Shown: positions 57,546 through 64,000 of the stretch, in pieces
Position numbering within the stretch: the stretch's first letter is position 1
How the letters are laid out: every line of letters begins with the position of its first letter
From: Castellaniella sp035707805
GTDB lineage: Bacteria > Pseudomonadota > Gammaproteobacteria > Burkholderiales > Burkholderiaceae_B
Direction of reading: 5' to 3'
NCBI GenBank assembly: GCA_035707805.1
Contig: DASSTS010000033.1
Location: 1 to 64,000 of the forward strand
Length of the DNA stretch: 64,000 bases
Made by a program: the position numbers and the translations under genes
The notes under the pieces: generated by a model
The model's input: the letters and a program-made list of their open reading frames with translations, nothing else
Told to the model about the DNA's origin: nothing
Databases searched by the model: none

Positions 57546-60500
57546 ATGCCACAGTTTTTCATCGATCGACCGATTTTTGCCTGGGTGGTGGCGCTGGCCA
57601 TCGCGCTGGCGGGGATCATGGCCATTCCGAACATGGCGGTGTCGCAGTACCCCGAGGTCGCGCCGCCGACCGTCAACATCAGCGCGACCTATCCCGGCGC
57701 CTCGGCATCCGAGGTCTCGACCAGCGTGGCCAGCGTCATCGAAAACGAGCTCAATGGCGCCCAGGGCCTGCTGTATTACGAATCGGTCAGCGATTCCTAC
57801 GGCCAGGCCCAGATTACCGTGACCTTCGCCCCCGGCACGGACCCCGACATGGCGCAGGTGGACGTGCAGAACCGCCTGTCCAACGTCACCGCCAAGCTGC
57901 CGGCGGCCGTGGTCCAGCAGGGGCTGAAGGTCGACCAGTCGAACTCGGGCTTCCTGATGGTGGTCACGGTGTCGTCCAAGGACGGCTCCATGGACCAGAC
58001 CGCGCTGGCCGACTACATCACCCGCAACATCCAGAACCCCATGTCCCGCATCAAGGGCGTGGGCAAGTTCCAGCTGTTCGCCTCCGGGCGCGCCATGCGC
58101 GTCTGGGTGGATCCGCAGAAACTGGTGGGCTACGGCCTGAGCATGGCGCAGGTCAACAGCGCCATCGCCGCGCAGAACATGGTGATTTCCGGCGGCATCC
58201 TGGGCTCGCCGCCCAATCCGGAAAACCAGCGGGTCGCCGCGCCGATCGTCGTCAACGGGCAGCTGAAGACGCCGGAGGAATTCGGCGACATCATCCTGCG
58301 CGCGAATCCGGACGGCTCCGCCGTGCGCATCCGCGATGTGGCGCGCGTCGAGCTCGGCTCCGACAACTACCAGTTCGGGGCGCGGCTGAACGGCAAGCCG
58401 ACGGCCGCCTTCGCGCTGTCCTTGACGCCCAGCGCCAACGCCCTGGAGACCGCCAAGCTCGCCAAGGCGGAAATGGCCCAGCTGTCGAAATTCTTCCCCG
58501 ACAACATCACCTACGAGATCCCGTACGACACTTCGCCCTACGTGGACCTGTCCATCGAGCAGGTCGTGCATACGCTGTTCGAGGCCATGGTGCTGGTGTT
58601 CATCGTGATGTTCGTCTTCCTGCAGAACGTCCGCTACACGCTCATCCCGGCTCTGGTGGTGCCTGTGGCGATCCTGGGCGCCTTCGCGGTCATGCTGGCG
58701 CTGGGATTCTCGATCAATGTGCTGACCATGTTCGCCATGGTGCTGGCGATCGGGATCCTGGTGGATGACGCCATCGTGGTGGTCGAGAACGTCGAGCGCA
58801 TCATGGCCGAGGAAGGCCTGTCGCCGCGCGAGGCCACCAAAAAAGCCATGCCGCAGATCAGCGGCGCCATCGTCGGGATCACGCTGGTGCTGACCACGGT
58901 GTTCCTGCCGCTGGCCTTCATGTCCGGCTCGGTCGGCGTCATCTACCGCCAGTTCTCGGTGGCGATGGCCGTGTCCATCCTGTTTTCCGCCTTCCTGGCG
59001 CTCAGTTTCACGCCGGCGCTGTGCGCCACCATCCTCAAGCCCATCCCCAAGGGCCACCACGAGACCAAGGGCGGCGTGTTCGGCTGGTTCAACCGCTCTT
59101 TCGACCGCGGTACGCAGCGCTACACCAGCTGGGTCGGCCGCAGCCTCAAGCGCTCGCTGCGCATGATGGTGGTGTTCGCGCTGCTGGTCGGCGTGCTCGG
59201 CTGGATGTACGTGCGCCTGCCCTCGTCGTTCCTGCCCGACGAGGACCAGGGCTACGTGATCGCGAACATCGAGCTGCCGTCGGGGGCGACCTCCAACCGC
59301 ACCATCGACATCATCCAGCAGGTCGAGCAGTACTTCATGAACCTGCCGCAGGTGGCCAACGTCATCGCCGTCCAGGGCTTCAGCTTCAACGGCAACGGCC
59401 TGAACGCCGCCATCGCCTTCGTCCCCTTGAAAGATTTTTCCGCGCGTAAGGGGCCCGGCGATTCGGCCCAGGCGATCTCGGGCACGGCCATGGGCAAACT
59501 GCTGTTCGGGCTGCCGGACTCCATGGTGATTTCCATCACGCCGCCGGCCATCTCGTCGCTGGGCAACGCCTCGGGCTTCGACCTGCGGCTGGAAGACCGC
59601 GGCGGCGTCGGCCACGACGCCCTGCAGGGCGCGGCGCAGCAGCTGCTGCAGTTGGCCAGCCAGAGCCCGATCCTGACGGGCACGCGGATCACCGGCCTGG
59701 GCGCCGGCCCGCAGCTGCGCGTGCAGATCGACCGCGCCAAGGCGGCCGCGCTGGGCGTGGACTTCTCCGAGGCGGCCAGCCTGATCTCCACAGCCATCGG
59801 TTCGTCCTACGTCGGCAAGTTCACCAACCAGGGCTGGGTGCAGAACATCTGGGTCCAGGCCGATCAGAAGTCCCGCATGGAGGCGGACGACATCCTGCGC
59901 CTGAACGCCCGCAACGCCAGCGGCGAGATGGTGCCCTTGTCGTCCTTCGTGACGCTCGACTGGACCCAGGGGCCCGTGCAGGTCGTGCGCTACAACGGCT
60001 ATGAGGCGGTCCGGATCGGCGGCTCGGCGGCGCCGGGCTATTCCACCGGGCAGGCGATGGCCGAGATGGAACGCCTCGTCGCCCAGCTGCCAGGCGGCCT
60101 GGGCTACGAATGGACCGGCCTGTCCTACCAGGAAATCCAGGCGGGCAACCAGTCGGCCATCCTGATGGGCCTGTCGGTGCTGGTGGTGTTCATGGTGCTG
60201 GCCGCCCTGTATGAAAGCTGGGCGATTCCGCTGTCGGTCATGCTGGCCGTGCCCCTGGGCATGCTGGGGGCCGTGCTGCTCAGCAGCTTGATGGGCAAGT
60301 CCAATGACGTGTATTTTCAGGTCGGAATGGTGACGGTGATCGGCCTGGCGGCCAAGAACGCCATCCTGATCGTCGAGTTCGCCAAGGACCTCTACGCCAG
60401 CGGGGCCGGCCTCAGAGAGGCGGCCATCGAGGCCGCCCGCCTGCGGTTCCGTCCCATCCTGATGACGTCATTCGCCTTCATCCTCGGCGTCGTGCCGCTG

Positions 60501-60713
60501 GTGCTGGCCAACGGCGCCGGCGCCGCCAGCCAGAACGCGGTCGGCCTGGGCGTGCTGGGCGGGATGCTGGCGGCCACGCCGCTGGCCGTGATCTTCGTGC
60601 CCACCTTCTTTGTGGTGATTCTGAAATTGTTCAAGACCAAACCGAAACTTCTGGGCCATCAGGCGCCGCACATTCCGGCCGCCGAGGAATCCAGCACCGG
60701 AGACCGTTCATGA
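57546..60713 (+). CDS. RND efflux pump inner-membrane transporter (AcrB/MexB, HAE1)
   Basis: 1055 residues, full length. MPQFFIDRPIFAWVVALAIALAGI start; the proton-relay pair Asp407-Asp408 in AIGILVDDAIVVVENVERIM; late helix GLAAKNAILIVEFAKDL with the relay Lys. Two large periplasmic loops as expected. It exports hydrophobic and amphiphilic compounds using the proton gradient. It lies 44 bases after the adaptor gene and overlaps the outer-membrane gene by ATGA. Confidence 0.97.
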   Translation: MPQFFIDRPIFAWVVALAIALAGIMAIPNMAVSQYPEVAPPTVNISATYPGASASEVSTSVASVIENELNGAQGLLYYESVSDSYGQAQITVTFAPGTDPDMAQVDVQNRLSNVTAKLPAAVVQQGLKVDQSNSGFLMVVTVSSKDGSMDQTALADYITRNIQNPMSRIKGVGKFQLFASGRAMRVWVDPQKLVGYGLSMAQVNSAIAAQNMVISGGILGSPPNPENQRVAAPIVVNGQLKTPEEFGDIILRANPDGSAVRIRDVARVELGSDNYQFGARLNGKPTAAFALSLTPSANALETAKLAKAEMAQLSKFFPDNITYEIPYDTSPYVDLSIEQVVHTLFEAMVLVFIVMFVFLQNVRYTLIPALVVPVAILGAFAVMLALGFSINVLTMFAMVLAIGILVDDAIVVVENVERIMAEEGLSPREATKKAMPQISGAIVGITLVLTTVFLPLAFMSGSVGVIYRQFSVAMAVSILFSAFLALSFTPALCATILKPIPKGHHETKGGVFGWFNRSFDRGTQRYTSWVGRSLKRSLRMMVVFALLVGVLGWMYVRLPSSFLPDEDQGYVIANIELPSGATSNRTIDIIQQVEQYFMNLPQVANVIAVQGFSFNGNGLNAAIAFVPLKDFSARKGPGDSAQAISGTAMGKLLFGLPDSMVISITPPAISSLGNASGFDLRLEDRGGVGHDALQGAAQQLLQLASQSPILTGTRITGLGAGPQLRVQIDRAKAAALGVDFSEAASLISTAIGSSYVGKFTNQGWVQNIWVQADQKSRMEADDILRLNARNASGEMVPLSSFVTLDWTQGPVQVVRYNGYEAVRIGGSAAPGYSTGQAMAEMERLVAQLPGGLGYEWTGLSYQEIQAGNQSAILMGLSVLVVFMVLAALYESWAIPLSVMLAVPLGMLGAVLLSSLMGKSNDVYFQVGMVTVIGLAAKNAILIVEFAKDLYASGAGLREAAIEAARLRFRPILMTSFAFILGVVPLVLANGAGAASQNAVGLGVLGGMLAATPLAVIFVPTFFVVILKLFKTKPKLLGHQAPHIPAAEESSTGDRS

Positions 60714-62146
60714 AGACCTGGATGCGACAAGGCCGCCTGGGCGCAATGACGGCGCTGTCCCTGGCGCTTGCCGCCTGCTCGCTGGCGCCGGACTACCACC
60801 GGCCCGCGGCGCCGGTACCCGACCAGTTCCCGCTGACGGCGGCCGCGGATGCCCAGGGCGCGGCCCTGCCGGCGTGGCGGGACGTGTTCCGGGATCCGCG
60901 GCTGCAGGCCCTGATCGAACTGGCCCTGCACAACAACCGCGACCTGCGCATCGCGGTCGAGCGTGTCGAGGAGGCCCGCGCGCAGTTTGGGATCGTCCAG
61001 AGCGACCGCCTGCCCACCATCGGCGCCCAGGGCACCGAGCAGGCCACCCATACGCCGGCCAATATGCGCAACGGCGGGCCCGACAGCCCCGCGGTCAACC
61101 GCAGCTTCGTCGCGGGCGTGGGCATGACGGCGTTCGAGCTGGATTTCTTCGGCCGCGTGCGCAATCTCAGCGAATCGGCCTATCAGCAGTTCCTGTCGAC
61201 CGAGCAGGCGCGCCGCACGGTGCAACTGGGCCTGATCGCGCAGACGGCGGAAGCCTATTTCAACCTGCGCGCGGCCCAGGCCCTGCACGACCTGATGGAC
61301 AAGACGCTGGAGGCGCGCGAAGGCTCGCTCAAGCTCGTCCAGGCGCGCTTTGACGTGGGCGTTGCCTCCGACCTCGACCTGGCCCAGGCCCAGGCCCAGC
61401 TCGATACCGTGCGGGCCGACCGGGTGGCGGCCGAGCGCGCCATGGCGCAGGCTGGCAACGCCCTGCAGCTGATCCTGGGCATGCCCGTGCCCGCGGACCT
61501 GCCGGCGCCGCTGCCCTTCGGCCGCGACCAGCTCCTGCAGGCGATCCCGGCGGGGCTGCCTTCGCAGTTGCTGGAACGCCGTCCCGACATCATCGGCGCG
61601 GAACACGGCCTGAAGGCCGCCAATGCCGAGATCGGCGCCGCGCGGGCGGCATTCTTCCCGCGCATCACGCTGACCGGTCTGCTGGGCTTTGCCAGCCCCG
61701 AACTGGGAGGCCTGTTCGGCGGCAGCCAGCGCTACTGGCAGTTCTCGCCGCAGATCCAGATGCCCCTGTTCGCCGGCGGCGTGAAGGGCAACCTGGACCT
61801 GGCCAAGGCGCGCAACAACATCGCGGTCGCTACGTACGAAAAGACCATCCAGACTGCCTTCCGCGAGGTCGCCGACGGCCTGGCGGGCGAGGCCACCTAC
61901 AGCCGCCAGCTCGATGCGGTGCGGGCCACCGAGGCTTCGGCGCTGCGCGCGCTGAAACTGGCGGAGATCCGCTACGAGACGGGGGTGGACAGCTATCTGC
62001 AGGTGCAGACGGCCCAGGTCAATCTGTACGGCATCCAGCAGCAGTTCATCCAGCTGGGCACAGCGGCCTTGTCCAACCGCGTGGAACTCTACAAGGCCCT
62101 GGGCGGCGGCTGGTCCGCCACCGACCTGCCGGCCAAGGAGGACTGA
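60710..62146 (+). CDS. RND efflux outer-membrane factor (OprM/NodT family)
   Basis: 478 residues. Lipoprotein signal LALAAC (Cys23); CSLAPDYHRPAAPVP typical of the family; two OEP repeats (residues about 60-260 and 275-465) with VGMTAFELDFFGRVRNLSESA and ARAAFFPRITLTGLLGFAS. It forms the trimeric exit duct. Start overlaps the pump gene; its TGA shares a base with the pdxJ ATG. Confidence 0.96.
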   Translation: MKTWMRQGRLGAMTALSLALAACSLAPDYHRPAAPVPDQFPLTAAADAQGAALPAWRDVFRDPRLQALIELALHNNRDLRIAVERVEEARAQFGIVQSDRLPTIGAQGTEQATHTPANMRNGGPDSPAVNRSFVAGVGMTAFELDFFGRVRNLSESAYQQFLSTEQARRTVQLGLIAQTAEAYFNLRAAQALHDLMDKTLEAREGSLKLVQARFDVGVASDLDLAQAQAQLDTVRADRVAAERAMAQAGNALQLILGMPVPADLPAPLPFGRDQLLQAIPAGLPSQLLERRPDIIGAEHGLKAANAEIGAARAAFFPRITLTGLLGFASPELGGLFGGSQRYWQFSPQIQMPLFAGGVKGNLDLAKARNNIAVATYEKTIQTAFREVADGLAGEATYSRQLDAVRATEASALRALKLAEIRYETGVDSYLQVQTAQVNLYGIQQQFIQLGTAALSNRVELYKALGGGWSATDLPAKED

Positions 62147-62871
62147 TGGAACTGGGCGTCAATATCGACCATGTCGCCACGCTGCGCCAGCAGCGGCTGA
62201 CGGAATATCCGGATCCCCTGGAGGCCGCGCTGCGCGCCGAGGATGCCGGCGCCGACCTGATCACCCTGCATCTGCGGGAGGACCGGCGCCACATCCAGGA
62301 CGCCGACGTGCGGGCGATCCGCCCGGCGCTGCGCACGCGCATGAACCTGGAATGCGCCATCACGCCGGAGATGCTGGACATCGCCTGCGGGATCCGGCCG
62401 CAGGACGTCTGCCTGGTGCCGGAAAACCGCCGCGAGCTCACCACCGAGGGCGGGCTGGACGTGCTCGGGCGCTTCGACGAGGTGCGCTCGGCCGTCGCGC
62501 AGCTGCAGGACGCCGGCATCCGCGTGTCCCTGTTCATCGATCCGGACGAGGCGCAGATCGCCGCCGCCGTGCGGGCCGGGGCGGGGGTGATCGAACTGCA
62601 TACCGGCGCCTATGCCGATGCGCGGGACCCGGCGCAGCAGGCGGCGCAACTGGAACGCTTGCGCGCCGCGATCGCCGTGGGCGTGGGCGAGGGCCTGCGG
62701 GTCAACGCTGGCCACGGCCTGCATTACGACAATGTGCAGACCATCGCCGCCATGCCGGGCATCAGCGAGCTGAACATCGGCCACGCCATCGTGGCGCAGG
62801 CGGTCTTCGACGGCTGGGAGCCCGCCATCCGGCGCATGAAGGCGCTGATGGTCCAGGCCGCCTGTCGTTAG
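62146..62871 (+). CDS. pdxJ: Pyridoxine 5'-phosphate synthase
   Basis: 241 residues. It condenses 1-deoxyxylulose 5-phosphate with 3-amino-2-oxopropyl phosphate in vitamin B6 synthesis. MELGVNIDHVATLRQQRLTEYPDPLEAAL, ITLHLREDRRHIQD, CLVPENRRELTTEGGLDV, LHTGAYAD and VNAGHGLHYDNVQTIAAMP are all present. The one-base TGATG overlap with the outer-membrane efflux gene makes it the last gene of the efflux operon. acpS, recO or era, common neighbours of pdxJ, are not here. Confidence 0.97.
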   Translation: MELGVNIDHVATLRQQRLTEYPDPLEAALRAEDAGADLITLHLREDRRHIQDADVRAIRPALRTRMNLECAITPEMLDIACGIRPQDVCLVPENRRELTTEGGLDVLGRFDEVRSAVAQLQDAGIRVSLFIDPDEAQIAAAVRAGAGVIELHTGAYADARDPAQQAAQLERLRAAIAVGVGEGLRVNAGHGLHYDNVQTIAAMPGISELNIGHAIVAQAVFDGWEPAIRRMKALMVQAACR

Positions 62872-62944
62872 TGTGCTGTCCGGTTCATCCAGACCTTTTT
62901 TCTGATCGGCCCGCCCGCGTGGACGGGCCCTTACCGGAGCGACC

Positions 62945-63511
62945 ATGTCTTCTGTTGTGGAAACCCTGCTGAGCCGCCAGTCCGTGAAATTCGTCCAGGC
63001 CCCCGGGCCCGACGAGGCGCAGCTGGACCTGATCCTGCAGGCCGCCATGCGGGCGCCGGATCACGGCGCCATCCGCCCCTGGCGCTTCGCCCTGGCGCGC
63101 GGGGCGGACGCCGCCGCGCTGGTCGACGTGGCGGTGCGCACCGGCCAAGCCGAAGGGCAGCCGTTGCCCGAGCCCAAGGTCGCCAACGCGCGCCGGTGGC
63201 TGGCCCGGGTGCCGCTGGTGATCCTGCTGGCCTGCCGGCCGGATCCCGCTGGCCGGATCAGCACCGAGGAAAGCCGCCTGTCGGTGGCGTGCGCCGTGAT
63301 GAACATGCTGAATGCCGCCCATGCCCTGGGTTTCCATGGATTCTGGAGCACCGGGCTGGGCACGTCGCTGGACGGCATCGGCGAGGCGCTGGGATTCGAC
63401 GCCCTGGACGAGCAGTTCATGGGCTACCTGGCCCTGGGCACGCCCATCGACGCCCCCGAACCCGCCCAGCGCCCCGACTATCGCGCCTTCGTGCGCGAGT
63501 GGTCCGCCTGA
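62945..63511 (+). CDS. Nitroreductase family protein (YdjA-like)
   Basis: 188 residues. FMN-dependent nitroreductase fold of the short YdjA subgroup: LLSRQSVKFVQAPGPDEAQLDLILQAAMRAPDHGAIRPWRF, EESRLSVACAVMNMLNAAHALGFHGFWSTG, MGYLALGTP. Natural substrate unknown. A CCGGAG site precedes ATG 62945. Its 3' end overlaps the convergent cueR by 34 bases. The 73 bases before it contain a T-run (62898-62903) but no convincing stem. Confidence 0.92.
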   Translation: MSSVVETLLSRQSVKFVQAPGPDEAQLDLILQAAMRAPDHGAIRPWRFALARGADAAALVDVAVRTGQAEGQPLPEPKVANARRWLARVPLVILLACRPDPAGRISTEESRLSVACAVMNMLNAAHALGFHGFWSTGLGTSLDGIGEALGFDALDEQFMGYLALGTPIDAPEPAQRPDYRAFVREWSA

Positions 63512-63939
63512 GCCTCGATCCCGTCCAGGATCGGGCAGTCCGGCCGGTCGTCGCCGTGGCAGCGCCGCGCCAGGGTGCGCAGCGTGCCGGCCATGCCCTG
63601 CAGCAGCGCGGCCTTGGCTTCCAGCGCATCGATGTGGGCCAGCGCCAGGCGCTTGACCTCGGCGCTGGCGCGGTGTCGGTCGCGCCACAGGCCGGTCAGG
63701 TCGGCGATCTGGGCCAGCGAGAAACCCAGTTCCCGCGCGCTGCGGATGAAGCGCAGGGCGTGCAGGTCGGCTTCTCCGTACTGCCGGTAGCCCGAGGCGC
63801 TGCGGCCTCGCGGCTGGAACAGGCCCTGGCTTTCGTAGTAGCGGATCATCTTGGGCGTCAGGCCGGTCAGGCGCGCGGCCTCGCCGATCGTGTGCGGCCT
63901 GCGGGCGTCGTCCCTGAGGGGAACGGATTCAGGGAGCAT
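63478..63939 (-). CDS. cueR: Copper-responsive MerR-family regulator CueR
   Basis: 153 residues. MerR HTH (HTIGEAARLTGLTPKMIRYYESQGLF), dimerisation helix, and a CueR-type metal loop with Cys127 and Cys135 in RCHGDDRPDCPILDG, matching the two copper(I)-binding cysteines of E. coli CueR. It activates copper export genes. It overlaps the upstream copper-ATPase gene by 11 bases, forming one operon. Confidence 0.93.
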   Translation of the reverse strand: MLPESVPLRDDARRPHTIGEAARLTGLTPKMIRYYESQGLFQPRGRSASGYRQYGEADLHALRFIRSARELGFSLAQIADLTGLWRDRHRASAEVKRLALAHIDALEAKAALLQGMAGTLRTLARRCHGDDRPDCPILDGIEAQADHSRTKAR

Positions 63940-64000
63940 GGCGGGTCTCCAGGGGCAGCCATTTCAGGCGCAGGGCGTTGGTGACGACAAAGACGCTGGA
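63929..64000 (-). CDS. copA: Copper-transporting P-type ATPase, C-terminal end (partial)
   Basis: Only the last 23 codons and stop (63929-63931) are inside the window. They read SSVFVVTNALRLKWLPLETR and then HAP. SSV-x-VVTNALRLR is the characteristic last-helix ending of CopA-type copper exporters, where the Ser-Ser-Val-Val-Asn-type residues help form the copper site. The cueR start lies within its last codons. The rest of the gene is beyond the right edge. Confidence 0.75.
   Translation of the reverse strand, partial: SSVFVVTNALRLKWLPLETRHAP

Noticed and set aside
1..64000. Mobile elements, prophage, CRISPR arrays, tRNA or rRNA genes
   Set aside because: No transposase, integrase or phage protein, no spaced repeat array and no cloverleaf or rRNA sequence was recognised on either strand.

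Overview
The window is high-GC bacterial chromosome with short gaps between genes. The longest gap is about 210 bases, and no rRNA, tRNA, CRISPR array, insertion sequence or prophage was recognised. Protein sequences and gene order (recA-recX, sucCD, hemCDXY, leuCDB-asd-fimV-truA, divergent metR/metE, cyoABCD with a SURF1 gene and RegBA) point to a betaproteobacterium of the order Burkholderiales. The RecA sequence and the neighbourhood most resemble Alcaligenaceae (Bordetella/Achromobacter/Castellaniella-like). This assignment is by recognition only; no search was run.

Layout. 1-1462 (minus): a cut-off TctE/QseC-like sensor kinase and its OmpR-type regulator. 1576-3222: SOS-box promoter, recA and recX. 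3338-6653: metR and metE, divergent. 6760-9476: a DUF2889 gene, then sucC and sucD, closed by a strong terminator. 9565-14167: a 31-codon membrane micro-ORF coupled to hemC, then hemD, hemX and hemY. 14204-15504: ppa and a fumarylpyruvate-hydrolase-like gene, each followed by a clear terminator. 15649-25306: ten tightly overlapping genes of a Tad/Flp-type pilus or secretion locus. 25273-27029 (minus): thrB and a BPSS1780-type membrane protein. 27123-33825: dusA, a CBS protein and YihY on the minus strand, DUF2069, selO, aroC and an M48 lipoprotein protease. 33985-41035: leuC, leuD, leuB, asd, a FimV-like gene and truA. 41125-44077: dctQ, dctM and trpF. 44106-45455 (minus): an MFS transporter. 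45668-52296: cyoABCD, SURF1, regB and regA. 52498-55300: an ABC importer of the PF04392 class, followed by an unusual palindromic repeat region. 55468-62871: a TetR regulator, an RND tripartite efflux system and pdxJ. 62945-64000: a nitroreductase, then cueR and the 3' end of a copper ATPase gene on the minus strand.

How the genes work together. Most of the window is housekeeping: DNA repair, TCA cycle, haem, pyrophosphate, methionine, leucine, threonine, chorismate and tryptophan synthesis, tRNA modification and quinol oxidation. The terminal oxidase operon runs directly into an assembly factor and a RegB/RegA redox pair. RegB keeps both its quinone-binding heptapeptide and its redox cysteine, so oxidase synthesis and redox sensing appear physically linked.

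The accessory part is the Tad-like locus. It has an outer-membrane secretin, CpaB, an FHA-ATPase fusion, TadB/TadC and three short-leader pilin-like or pseudopilin-like proteins. It lacks TadZ/CpaE, a prepilin peptidase and TadD, and it adds a DUF192 protein and an unrecognised exported protein. Other points of interest are the hemC-coupled micro-ORF, the TRAP genes without a binding protein fused to an isolated trpF, and the repeat structure at 55301-55423.
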